From positions 1 through 64,000 of the forward strand of contig NZ_SWDV01000030.1 of assembly GCF_005877905.1 (NCBI RefSeq): DNA of 64,000 nucleotides. The letters run 5' to 3'. The notes under the pieces are model-generated. The model saw nothing but the letters and a program-made list of their open reading frames with translations, ran no database searches and had not been told where the DNA came from. Shown here one piece after another: positions 56,593 through 64,000 of this stretch (the first letter of the stretch is position 1; every line of letters starts with the position of its first letter). The translations under genes and the position numbers were made by a program. The DNA is from Pseudomonas nicosulfuronedens (lineage in GTDB: Bacteria > Pseudomonadota > Gammaproteobacteria > Pseudomonadales > Pseudomonadaceae).

Positions 56593-59500
56593 ATGAACAC
56601 CCGCAACCTTTCGCCGACGAGCCGACACGCGCCGCCGTTTCTTCCCACGTTGCTGGCAGCGGTGATCACTTCGCTGGCGGCGCTGCCGTCGCTGGCTGAG
56701 GATTTCGATACCCCGCAGTCGTTTTCCCCCTGGGAGAACAACACCAGCGAATTGCACGATGCCCACTTCGACGTGAATGCCGGCCAGGCCGCCATTACCG
56801 TCAACGACATGGAATTCAGCATGGACGGTGGCTGGGTGCACAACACCGGCAGCGGCGGCGGTCTGCTGTTCAACCTGTGGAGTGGCAAGCAGGACGAGGT
56901 CGACCACGTGGAAGTCGACAGCGCCGGCAGCTTCGGCCTGCAGGTCAACGGTGGCACGGTGAACATCGTCGACTCCCAGGTCAGTACCCACGGTGACAAC
57001 GACTACGGCCTGGACGCCCAGAGCGGCGGACAGGTTGCATTGGTGCGCGGCGTTGTCGCTACCGACGGCGACAACGCCGCCGCGGTGCACGCCCACAACA
57101 ACGGTGCGGCCCAGGTCACCGGCAGTGCGCTGAGTACCGTGGGCGACCATAGCGCCGGCGTACTACTGGACAACAACGGCACCCTGACGCTGGGGGATTC
57201 CCAGGTTTCCACCTCCGGTGATGACAGCACCGCCATCCAGGCCAACAACGGTGCCTCGCTGCAGGTCAGCGGCGCGACCCTGGAAACTGCCGGGCAGGGC
57301 AGCCATGGCGTGCACATCTCCAGCAACAGCGCCGAGAACTCCCTGAAGGACTCAAGCGTCACCACCCACGGTGCTGCCAGCATCGGGGTGATGGTCAACA
57401 ACGCCAGCGGTTCGGCGCAGGTGCAGAACAGCCAGATCGTCACCGAAGGCGAGGGCAGCCATGGCCTCTACACCCGGCAGGGCACCCGTATCGAATTGTC
57501 CGAGGGTAGCCAGGTGACCACCCGCGGCGTCAAGGCCGATGGCGCCTGGACGGCCGAAGGCGGCAGCATCGGCATCACCGACAGCAGCCTGAGCAGCAGC
57601 GGCGCCGGCTCGGCGGCGGTACATGCCGCTGCCTCCGGCACCATCAGCGTCGACGGCAGCCAGCTTTCCAGCACCGGCAGCGGCGGTGCGGGCATCCACC
57701 TGGACAACGGCGGGACGGTGGCCGCCAGTGCCAGCCAGATCGATTCGAGCAATGGCTCGGCCATTCTCTTCAGCCAGGGCGACCAGCCCGGCAGCCAGGC
57801 ACAACTGGACCTGAGCGCCAGCCGCGTGACCAGCGATGCCGCCGTGGTGACGGCACAGACCGGCAGCGCCGGCACCTTCAATGCCACGGGCAGCCAGTTG
57901 CAGGCCGGCAACGGCGTCGGCTATGCCATCGCCGAGGGCGCCAGTTTGCAGTCCACACTGACCGACTCCAGCCTCGACGTCGGGGATTCCGGTCTGCTGG
58001 CCGATGTCGCCGGCAATGGCTCGCTGAAGCTGACCAGCGAAGGCAGCGACCTGCACGGCGACACCCGTCTGCAGGACGGCGACCAGGGCCTGCTCGACAT
58101 GACACTGCACAACGCCCGCTGGCAGCTGAACGCCGACTCCAGCCTGAGCAACCTGGACGTGGACGGCGCTACCGTTGCCTTCGGCGCCGATGGTTACCAC
58201 ACCCTGTCGATGACCGGTGACCTGACCGGCGCCGGCACTTTCGACATGAACACCGATCTTTCCAGCCTGCAGACCGACCTGATCCTGGTGGGCGGCCAGG
58301 CTTATGGTGCCCATACCCTGGTGGTCGCCGACAGCGGCAAGGAAGCGGGCGGCGATCAACTGCGCGTCGTTGGCACCCAGGGCAGCCCTGGTGTCTTCAG
58401 TCTCTACGGCGAGCATGTGGATGCCGGCGCCTACCGCTACACCCTCGAGCAGCAGGGCAACGACTGGTACCTGGTCGCGTCCGGCAAGAATGTGGTCGAC
58501 CCGGTCGATCCGACCGATCCGGTAGACCCCGACCAGCCCTCCACGGGGCCCGGTGATGGCGGTGAGCCCGGGACGACCACTCCTGATCCGGGTGATGGAG
58601 GCAATGAAAACGGCAACCAGGGCGGCACGGACGGCGGCGATCAGGGCGGCAGCTCGGGCGGGAACCAGGGCGGCACCGACGGTGGCAGCCAGGGAGGCAG
58701 CGACGGCGGTGACCAGGGCTCCAACGGGGGCGGCGGCACCAGCCAGCCGGACATCATCTCCAAGGGTTCCAACGTCGCCCTGGGTATGCAGAGCGCCGCG
58801 GCCAATCTGTACTACGCCGAGCTCGGCACCCTGGTGCAGCGTCTGGGCGAACTGCGCCTGAGCCAGGACGAAGGCGGCGTCTGGATTCGCGGTATCGGCA
58901 AGCGTATGCGCATGGGCGAGCACTATGGCCGGGCCTTCGAACAGAACCTCGATGGCGTCGAGATCGGCGCCGACAAGGCCATCCACCTCGACGGCGCTCG
59001 CCTGTACCTGGGCGCCATGGTCGGCGCCAGTGAGTCGCGCATCCGCTTCACCGAGAGCAGCCGCGGACATCTCGACAGCACCAGCGTCGGCGCCTACGCC
59101 ACCTACCTGCGCGACGATGGCTGGTACCTGGACAACGTCATCAAGTACAGCCACATGGACGGCGACGTGAAGGTCCCGACCAACCTCGGCCAGCCGGTGA
59201 AAGGCGACTACAAGGCCGACGCCTACGGCGTCAGTGTCGAGGGCGGAAAACGCATCGACCTGCACGACCAGTGGTTCGTCGAACCCCAGGTGCAGCTCAG
59301 CGCCACCCACTTCGAAGGTCCGCGCTACACCAGCAGCGACGGTCTCAAGGTGCGTGCCAGCGACACCGACTCGCTGCAGGGTCGGCTCGGCGTGCGCGGC
59401 GGCAAGGAAATCCAGCTCGACCGGGACATGCGTCTGCAGGCCTACGCCACCGCGTCCTACATCGACGAGTTGGCCGGCAACACCCATGTCCGCGTCAACG

Positions 59501-59667
59501 GCGAGAAGCTCAACAACGAGCTGCCCGGCTCGCGCGGCGAACTGGGGGCCGGTGCGGCACTGCAGGTCAGCCGCCAGCAGAAGGTCTCGCTGGAAGTGGA
59601 CTACGCCAAGGGCGACCACCTCGAGCAACCCTGGGCCGTGACCCTGGGCTACCGCTACCTCTGGTAG
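56593..59667 (+). CDS. Classical autotransporter with pertactin-like passenger
   Basis: This 1,024-residue type Va secreted protein has an extended signal peptide (about 1-35, PSLA/EDF), a beta-helical passenger (about 36-630) built from irregular 20-25-residue turns such as VDSAGSFGLQVNGGTVNIVDSQVSTHGDN, a long low-complexity linker (about 633-715) of PVDPTDP repeats and GGNQGGTDGGDQGG repeats, and a C-terminal beta-barrel (about 737-1,024) ending YRYLW. No protease or lipase catalytic motif is visible in the passenger, so adhesion or a structural surface role is likeliest. It is divergent from the response-regulator fusion, which probably controls it. Confidence 0.9.
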   Translation: MNTRNLSPTSRHAPPFLPTLLAAVITSLAALPSLAEDFDTPQSFSPWENNTSELHDAHFDVNAGQAAITVNDMEFSMDGGWVHNTGSGGGLLFNLWSGKQDEVDHVEVDSAGSFGLQVNGGTVNIVDSQVSTHGDNDYGLDAQSGGQVALVRGVVATDGDNAAAVHAHNNGAAQVTGSALSTVGDHSAGVLLDNNGTLTLGDSQVSTSGDDSTAIQANNGASLQVSGATLETAGQGSHGVHISSNSAENSLKDSSVTTHGAASIGVMVNNASGSAQVQNSQIVTEGEGSHGLYTRQGTRIELSEGSQVTTRGVKADGAWTAEGGSIGITDSSLSSSGAGSAAVHAAASGTISVDGSQLSSTGSGGAGIHLDNGGTVAASASQIDSSNGSAILFSQGDQPGSQAQLDLSASRVTSDAAVVTAQTGSAGTFNATGSQLQAGNGVGYAIAEGASLQSTLTDSSLDVGDSGLLADVAGNGSLKLTSEGSDLHGDTRLQDGDQGLLDMTLHNARWQLNADSSLSNLDVDGATVAFGADGYHTLSMTGDLTGAGTFDMNTDLSSLQTDLILVGGQAYGAHTLVVADSGKEAGGDQLRVVGTQGSPGVFSLYGEHVDAGAYRYTLEQQGNDWYLVASGKNVVDPVDPTDPVDPDQPSTGPGDGGEPGTTTPDPGDGGNENGNQGGTDGGDQGGSSGGNQGGTDGGSQGGSDGGDQGSNGGGGTSQPDIISKGSNVALGMQSAAANLYYAELGTLVQRLGELRLSQDEGGVWIRGIGKRMRMGEHYGRAFEQNLDGVEIGADKAIHLDGARLYLGAMVGASESRIRFTESSRGHLDSTSVGAYATYLRDDGWYLDNVIKYSHMDGDVKVPTNLGQPVKGDYKADAYGVSVEGGKRIDLHDQWFVEPQVQLSATHFEGPRYTSSDGLKVRASDTDSLQGRLGVRGGKEIQLDRDMRLQAYATASYIDELAGNTHVRVNGEKLNNELPGSRGELGAGAALQVSRQQKVSLEVDYAKGDHLEQPWAVTLGYRYLW

Positions 59668-59756
59668 GCAAAGACCCACGGGGAGGGCACTGACGCCCTC
59701 CCGTTCCCCTTCGATATTCCGTGCGGAACCGGTGCTCCGGTACCAGGGAGACGATC

Positions 59757-60443
59757 ATGTACAGGAAACTTGCCGCCGAACTCATCGGCACCTTCTGGCT
59801 GGTCCTGGGCGGCTGCGGCAGCGCCGTTCTCGCCGCCAACTTCGGGGAGCATGGCATCGGGCTGCTCGGCGTCGCACTGGCCTTCGGCCTCAGCGTCGTC
59901 ACCATGGCTTACGCGATCGGCCCGATCTCCGGTTGTCACCTCAACCCGGCGGTGAGCGTTGGCCTGATGGTTGGCGGTCGCTTCCCGGCCGCCGACGTAC
60001 TGCCCTACATCCTTGCCCAGCTCGTCGGAGGTCTGCTGGCCGGCGGCGCGCTGTACCTGATCGCCAGCGGCGCGGTCGGCTTCGACGCAGCCAGCGGATT
60101 CGCCGCCAACGGCTACGGCGATCACTCGCCCGGCGGCTACAGTCTGGGCGCAGTACTGCTCTGCGAAGTGATCATGACCGCCATCTTCCTCTTCGTGATC
60201 ATGGGCGCCACTGACCGTGACGCTCCGGCGGGCTTCGCGCCACTGGCCATCGGCCTGACCCTGGCGCTGATCCACCTGATCAGCATCCCGGTCAGCAACA
60301 CCTCGGTGAACCCGGCGCGCAGCCTGGCCGTGGCTTTCTACGCCGCACCCTGGGCACTGGAACAGCTCTGGGCCTTCTGGCTCGCTCCGCTGGTCGGCGG
60401 CAGCCTCGGGGCGCTGGTCTATCGCGTGGTCCGTGGCCGTTGA
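59757..60443 (+). CDS. aqpZ: Aquaporin Z
   Basis: This 228-residue water channel has six membrane helices and two NPA boxes (HLNPAVS, 63-65; NTSVNPARS, 185-187). The selectivity filter residues Phe43, His173, Thr182 and Arg188 correspond to those of E. coli AqpZ, so it is water-specific rather than a glycerol facilitator. The ATG at 59757 follows CAGGGAG. It lies about 90 bp after the autotransporter gene. Confidence 0.95.
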   Translation: MYRKLAAELIGTFWLVLGGCGSAVLAANFGEHGIGLLGVALAFGLSVVTMAYAIGPISGCHLNPAVSVGLMVGGRFPAADVLPYILAQLVGGLLAGGALYLIASGAVGFDAASGFAANGYGDHSPGGYSLGAVLLCEVIMTAIFLFVIMGATDRDAPAGFAPLAIGLTLALIHLISIPVSNTSVNPARSLAVAFYAAPWALEQLWAFWLAPLVGGSLGALVYRVVRGR

Positions 60444-60498
60444 TGTCTACACTCGCTGTGGCGCTTGGCGCCACGTCGTCTGCAACCAGGAGATCGTC

Positions 60499-60900
60499 AT
60501 GAATGCCCGTCAACTGATTCCCGCCGTTCTTGCCGCCGCACTGCTGCCCTGGACGCTGGCCCAGGCAGCCTCCCTTGGCGATGTTGCCGGTAGCCTCGGC
60601 GGCCTTGGCAACCTGTCGTCGGTGTCGTCCGGCAGCAGTGGCAACGTCGCCGGCTTGCTGGAGTACTGCGCCAAGAACAACTACCTCAACGCCGATGCGG
60701 CGACCCAGGTGAAGGACAAGCTGCTGGGCAAACTGCCAGGCAATACCACTACCAGCGACAGCGGCTACAAGGACGGCGCCAAGGGCATCCTGACCGGCAG
60801 CGACGGCAAGAGCCTCGACCTGTCCGGCAGTGGCATCAAGGAAAAGGTCACCAAGCAGGTGTGCGACAAGGTCCTCAGCCAGGGCAAGTCGCTGCTTTGA
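60499..60900 (+). CDS. DUF2501 (YjjA-like) exported protein
   Basis: This 133-residue protein has a signal peptide (about 1-24, AQA/ASL) and a DUF2501 core: a Gly/Ser-rich start, then GLLEYCAKNNYLN, VKDKLLGKLPG, KDGAKGILTGSDGKSLDL and VTKQVCDKVLSQGKSLL. The two cysteines (in EYC and QVC) probably form a disulfide. The function of the family is unknown. It starts 55 bp after aqpZ on the same strand, with CAGGAGA as ribosome-binding site. Confidence 0.85.
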   Translation: MNARQLIPAVLAAALLPWTLAQAASLGDVAGSLGGLGNLSSVSSGSSGNVAGLLEYCAKNNYLNADAATQVKDKLLGKLPGNTTTSDSGYKDGAKGILTGSDGKSLDLSGSGIKEKVTKQVCDKVLSQGKSLL

Positions 60901-60929
60901 GACTGCCGATTGCCGAGGCAAGTCTGTTC

Positions 60930-61012
60930 GTAGGATGGGTGGAGCGAAGCGATACCTATCGAAAGGTTCCCGGCGAAGCTGATGGGTATCGCTTCGCTCC
61001 ACGCCATCCTAC
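60930..61012. repeat. Palindromic repeat family C
   Basis: GTAGGATGGGTGGAGCGAAG and the complementary GATGGGTATCGCTTCGCTCC arm (with compensating A/T changes in the stem compared with the other two copies) lie between convergent genes. Confidence 0.85.
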
Positions 61013-61027
61013 GGGCTTGATTGCTGC

Positions 61028-61474
61028 CTACGAAGGGCGATGTTTTTCGTAACGCACATCCCGCTCATCCATGCGCCCGGCCAGTGTCCAACCCTGCTTG
61101 AGGTAGAAGCCATTGGCGCGAATTTCTTCGCCGCCATCGGTCACCAGCCAGATCGTCCCGTGCTCGCGGAACAGCTGCTGTTCCGCCGCCGCCAGCAATA
61201 GCTGCCCCAGCCCCCGGCCTTCGCAGTGCGGTCGCACGAACAGCGCGAAGACTTCCCCCGACTCCAGATCCACCATGGCGAAGCCTCCAGCAATGCCGTC
61301 CAGCTCGGCGATCCAAGCGCAGGGGCCGGACTCCAGCGCGTCCTTCAGTGCCGCCGGGGTGATGCCCAGTTCGGCCAACTGGCTGCGGCTCAGGTGGTTC
61401 TGTTGCACGCTGGTGCGGATGTCGAAAAGGCTGTCGATATCGGCCACGCCGGCCGCGCGAATCCTCGCATTCAT
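61028..61474 (-). CDS. GNAT family N-acetyltransferase
   Basis: This 148-residue acetyltransferase has the GNAT core with the acetyl-CoA loop (VRPHCEGRGLGQLLLAAAEQ, about 81-100) preceded by VDLESGEVFALFV and followed by a C-terminal FYLKQGWTLAGRMDERDVRYEK block. Substrate unknown. It is convergent with the DUF2501 gene. Confidence 0.85.
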   Translation of the reverse strand: MNARIRAAGVADIDSLFDIRTSVQQNHLSRSQLAELGITPAALKDALESGPCAWIAELDGIAGGFAMVDLESGEVFALFVRPHCEGRGLGQLLLAAAEQQLFREHGTIWLVTDGGEEIRANGFYLKQGWTLAGRMDERDVRYEKHRPS

Positions 61475-61502
61475 GAACGTTCCTTCTTTTGATCGATGAA
61501 AG

Positions 61503-61527
61503 GGCGGGCCTCGCGAAAAGGCCCGCC
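61503..61527 (-). terminator. Hairpin terminator after the YjhX-GNAT pair
   Basis: On the minus strand GGCGGGCCT, loop of 7, AGGCCCGCC forms a 9-bp stem followed by CTTTCATC. The T run is short, so the call is moderate. It lies 10 bp after the GNAT stop codon. Confidence 0.55.
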
Positions 61528-61536
61528 AGGCCCGCG

Positions 61537-62040
61537 TCAGGACGCGGAGAAAGCCGGGTGGTAGGCGACGCTGCCAGCGGCTGTCGAACCGTCCAGCGAC
61601 AAGGCCATGAAGTACTCCGGCGGTACACCCGCATAGCGGATCGCAGCGTCCTGGGCGAAGCCGAAACGCCGGTAGTAGCGTGGGTCGCCGAGCACGACGC
61701 AGCCGCGCGCGCCCAGCGCCTTCAATTGCTCAAGCCCTGCGTGGATCAGTGCGGCGCCGATGCCTCGGCCATGCAGGTCAGGTCGTACGGAGACCGGGCC
61801 GAGGCCGTACCAGTTCAGGTCCGCGCCATCGAGGGTGACCGGCGAGAAGGCGATGTGGCCGACCACCTCGCCGGCGAGCGTGGCGACCAGCGACACGCTG
61901 AGCGCGCCGGCCGCGCGCAGCGCATCGACGATGGCGCCCTCGGTACCGTCGCTGTGCTCGGCCACGGCGAAGGCCGCTTCGGTCACCTGACGGATGATGG
62001 CCGCATCGTTGGGCCGTTCGGGATGGATGTCGTATTGCAT
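61537..62040 (-). CDS. GNAT acetyltransferase paired with YjhX-like gene
   Basis: This 167-residue acetyltransferase is of the YhbS type: AAFAVAEHSDGTEGAIVDALRAAGALSVSLVA, then VGHIAFSPVTLDGADLNWYGLGPVSVRPDLHGRGIGAALI (acetyl-CoA loop) and VLGDPRYYRRFGF. It follows the YjhX-like gene by 55 bp on the same strand with AAGGAA as ribosome-binding site. In E. coli the toxin YjhX (TopAI) is paired with the acetyltransferase-like YjhQ, so this protein could be the antitoxin; it could equally be an unrelated GNAT enzyme. Confidence 0.82.
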   Translation of the reverse strand: MQYDIHPERPNDAAIIRQVTEAAFAVAEHSDGTEGAIVDALRAAGALSVSLVATLAGEVVGHIAFSPVTLDGADLNWYGLGPVSVRPDLHGRGIGAALIHAGLEQLKALGARGCVVLGDPRYYRRFGFAQDAAIRYAGVPPEYFMALSLDGSTAAGSVAYHPAFSAS

Positions 62041-62095
62041 GGTGCGATTCCTTGTGAAAACGACCGGGCAGCCGCTGGCGGCCCGGCCGGGGCTG

Positions 62096-62353
62096 TCAGC
62101 GGTTGTCCAGTTGTGGGCGTACGGCGCCCAGTCCGCTGGCGTTGATGCGGTACGGCGAACCGCCGCGCGAGAGGATCAGGCGCTTGTTCTTCAGCTTCCT
62201 GAAGACCGCCAGGGTGCAGTCGGCCAGTACGTATCCGTCACGGGTATAGCACTCGACGAAGACGATACGACCGGAGTCGTCGCGCTGGAAGGAAATGTGG
62301 CCGCCCTTGGCGAGGACGTGCAGGGTCCGTTGTTCCGATCTGGAAATGTTCAT
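62096..62353 (-). CDS. yjhX: YjhX/TopAI-like protein (topoisomerase I inhibitor toxin family)
   Basis: This 85-residue protein matches the UPF0386 family over its whole length: [20 protein letters not shown] at the start, [19 protein letters not shown], a basic KKLKNKRLI-type helix and the ending [18 protein letters not shown]. coli YjhX is a toxin that inhibits DNA topoisomerase I. I chose the ATG at 62353, which gives exactly the family length; a TTG at 62452 would add 33 unrelated residues. The gene is upstream of a GNAT gene in the same orientation, as in the E. coli toxin-antitoxin operon. Confidence 0.87.
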   Translation of the reverse strand: MNISRSEQRTLHVLAKGGHISFQRDDSGRIVFVECYTRDGYVLADCTLAVFRKLKNKRLILSRGGSPYRINASGLGAVRPQLDNR

Positions 62354-62659
62354 GGTGGAAACCTGATTGCAGTAGGTGCGTAGAAACCGCGGGCACAAGA
62401 GGGTGTCCGCCAGTGTTTGTGCGCATCGATAACCGTCCCGCCTGCTGGGCAAGGCGTCTGCGGTTATCGGGCTACTGCTATCTCCAACATGAATTCGGAC
62501 CTCGATGGATCAGAGAGGATGCCCGTAGGTGGGCGCGGCAATTCTAGGCGCTGGGCGGGAAGGCGATCAACCCGCAGGTTGTTGCCTCGTCTTTCATCTG
62601 CTGCTGCCCGATGCGGTAAGCTGCCGGACTTTGCCAGCGTTCCATCCGGAGAACGATCC
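62354..62659. other. Divergent intergenic region, YjhX-like gene / LysR gene
   Basis: This 306-bp region has no gene with family support. On the minus strand two short ORFs precede yjhX: an 8-codon one (62,490-62,464, MLEIAVAR) and a 62-codon one (62,426-62,238) that overlaps the yjhX start out of frame. Either might act as a leader, but there is no independent evidence. Confidence 0.4.
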
Positions 62660-63565
62660 ATGGAAGACCTCAACACCCTCTATTACTTCACCCAGGTGGT
62701 GGAGCAGGGTGGTTTCGCCGCGGCCGGCCGTGCGCTGGACATCCCCAAGTCCAAGCTCAGCCGGCGCATCGCCCAACTGGAGGAACGCCTGGGCGTTCGC
62801 CTGCTGCACCGCACCAGCCGGCACTGCTCGCTGACGGAAATCGGCCAGGAGTACTACCAGCGCTGCGTGGCGATGCGCATCGAGGCGGAAGGGGCTTCCG
62901 AGGTAATCGAGCGCAACCGCGCCGAACCGCGCGGCCTGGTACGCCTGGCCTGCCCGACGACGCTGCTCAACTCCTGGGTCGGGCCGATGCTCACTCGCTA
63001 CATGCTCAAGTACCCGCTGGTAGAGCTGTTCATCGAGAGCACCAACCGCCGCGTCGATCTGCTCCACGAGGGTTTCGACATTGCCTTGCGGGTGCGCTTC
63101 CCGCCGCTGGAAAACACCGACATGGTGATGAAGGTGCTGGCCAACAGTACCCAGTGCCTGGTGGGGAGCCCTGAACTGCTCGAACGCATGGCCGGCGACA
63201 GCTCGCCCATGGGGCTGGGGCAATTGCCCAGCCTGCACTGGGGTGGCATGCAGCGCGAGTATCAATGGGAGCTGTTCAACGATGAAGGCGAGCGTCTGCT
63301 GATTTCGCACAAGCCACGGATGGTCACCGATGACCTGCTGGCGTTGCGCAATGCGGTGCTGGCTGGCGTCGGTATCGCCCACGTACCCCGTGTGGCGGTA
63401 CGCGAGGACCTGGCCGCCGGCAATGTGGTGGAATTGCTGCCGGGCTGGTCGCCCAAGTGCGGCATTGTCCATGCGATCTTCCCGTCGCGCCGTGGCCTGC
63501 TGCCCTCGGTACGCACGTTGATCGATTTCCTTGCCGAGGAGTTCGGCGAAAGCGACATGGCCTGA
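62660..63565 (+). CDS. LysR-type transcriptional regulator
   Basis: This 301-residue LTTR has a winged helix (1-60; LNTLYYFTQVVEQGGFAAAGRALDIPKSKLSRRIAQLEERLGVRLLHRTSR) and a CrgA-type effector domain (about 88-295; ALRVRFPPLENTDMVMKVL, GVGIAHVPRVAVREDL, FPSRRGLLPSVRTLIDFL). The ATG at 62660 has GGAG eight bases upstream. It may control the MFS gene that follows on the same strand about 120 bp downstream. Confidence 0.9.
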   Translation: MEDLNTLYYFTQVVEQGGFAAAGRALDIPKSKLSRRIAQLEERLGVRLLHRTSRHCSLTEIGQEYYQRCVAMRIEAEGASEVIERNRAEPRGLVRLACPTTLLNSWVGPMLTRYMLKYPLVELFIESTNRRVDLLHEGFDIALRVRFPPLENTDMVMKVLANSTQCLVGSPELLERMAGDSSPMGLGQLPSLHWGGMQREYQWELFNDEGERLLISHKPRMVTDDLLALRNAVLAGVGIAHVPRVAVREDLAAGNVVELLPGWSPKCGIVHAIFPSRRGLLPSVRTLIDFLAEEFGESDMA

Positions 63566-63685
63566 AGACAGTCCCCGGCGCGCAGCGTTGCGTTTCGCGC
63601 ACCGCTGTTTTGCCGGCCCGACCGATTCTGTGCGAGGGGGTGGCGGCATAGTCTGGCGCCACTGTTTTCCCCTCAAGGAATGGTC

Positions 63686-64000
63686 ATGAACTCCGCTTCG
63701 ACTTCCCTCCCGGCTGCCCCTGCGCAACCGACCCTTTCCTCTGCCATGGTGGCCTTGCTCGCGTTCTGCTGCGGCGCGGTGGTTGCCAACCTCTACTACG
63801 CACAACCCATCGTCGAGCTGATCGCCCCGGCCATTGGCCTGTCTACCGAGCACGCCAGCCTGATTGTTTCGCTGACCCAGTTCGGTTACGCCATAGGCCT
63901 GCTTTTCCTCGTGCCGCTGGCGGACTTGCTGGAGAACCGCAAGCTGGTGATCGGCTTCACCCTGGCGGTCGCGCTTTGCCTGGCCGGTGCCGGGCTGGCG
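63686..64000 (+). CDS. MFS transporter, N-terminal part
   Basis: The first 105 codons of a major facilitator lie in the window; the gene runs off the right edge. After a polar N-terminus (about 20 residues) helix 1 reads [20 protein letters not shown], followed by [45 protein letters not shown], the helix 2-3 signature of drug- or metabolite-exporting MFS proteins. AAGGAA precedes the ATG. Substrate cannot be told from this part. Confidence 0.82.
   Translation, partial: MNSASTSLPAAPAQPTLSSAMVALLAFCCGAVVANLYYAQPIVELIAPAIGLSTEHASLIVSLTQFGYAIGLLFLVPLADLLENRKLVIGFTLAVALCLAGAGLA

Overview
The window is high-GC, gene-dense DNA from a Pseudomonas, most likely a non-aeruginosa member of the P. aeruginosa group (a P. 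citronellolis or P. nitroreducens type is my guess). The evidence is the gene families (bap adhesin operon, OprD porins, a MexT-like regulator, periplasm-targeted malate:quinone oxidoreductase, PhoX, DUF2501) and many short palindromic intergenic repeats of the Pseudomonas REP type. No rRNA, tRNA, CRISPR array, prophage or insertion sequence is visible.

Layout. (1) 1-6,560, minus strand: a tightly packed six-gene operon, TonB-dependent receptor > two-domain beta-propeller phytase > ExbB > ExbD > TonB > PhoX-like phosphatase (cut by the window edge), behind a convincing Pho box at 6,640-6,657. It reads as a self-contained, phosphate-starvation-induced phytate/organophosphate uptake system with its own energising complex. 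(2) 6.9-10.8 kb: a membrane protein with a degenerate GGDEF domain that keeps the c-di-GMP I-site, an AraC regulator and mqo. (3) 10.8-27.9 kb: an 819-bp leader, a 3,866-residue BapA-type type I-secreted adhesin with about 39 Ig-like repeats, and its TolC, ABC and HlyD-type exporter genes (bapABCD arrangement). (4) 28.3-36.6 kb: a hexarate catabolic locus with a FadR-type GntR regulator, 5-keto-4-deoxyglucarate dehydratase, alpha-ketoglutaric semialdehyde dehydrogenase, a GudP-type MFS carrier, galactarate dehydratase and an OprD porin. A shared 15-bp motif lies upstream of the regulator and of the first enzyme gene. (5) 36.6-43.6 kb: a P2-type cation ATPase, an AraC regulator, a MexT-like LysR regulator and an OprD porin translationally coupled to a DoxX protein, separated by REP clusters. 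(6) 43.6-50.8 kb: a YcaC-like hydrolase divergent from a GlxA-type regulator, a winged-helix/STAND ATPase regulator, a monooxygenase-domain membrane protein, an alpha/beta hydrolase and a YtcJ-type amidohydrolase with a Cys/His tail. (7) 51.0-54.5 kb: katG and glpQ. (8) 54.6-60.9 kb: a response regulator fused to a PAS domain and a degenerate kinase, divergent from a classical autotransporter across a perfect 16-bp palindrome, then aqpZ and a yjjA-like gene. (9) 61.0-64 kb: two GNAT genes, one placed after a YjhX/TopAI gene in a toxin-antitoxin-like arrangement, a LysR regulator and the start of an MFS transporter.

The most notable candidates are the phytate operon under a Pho box, the RR-PAS-pseudokinase/autotransporter pair with its 7-2-7 palindrome, the degenerate GGDEF putative c-di-GMP sensor, the TopAI-like module and the adhesin with a possible LapG-type cleavage motif. 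All functions are inferred from reading the sequence; no database search was run.
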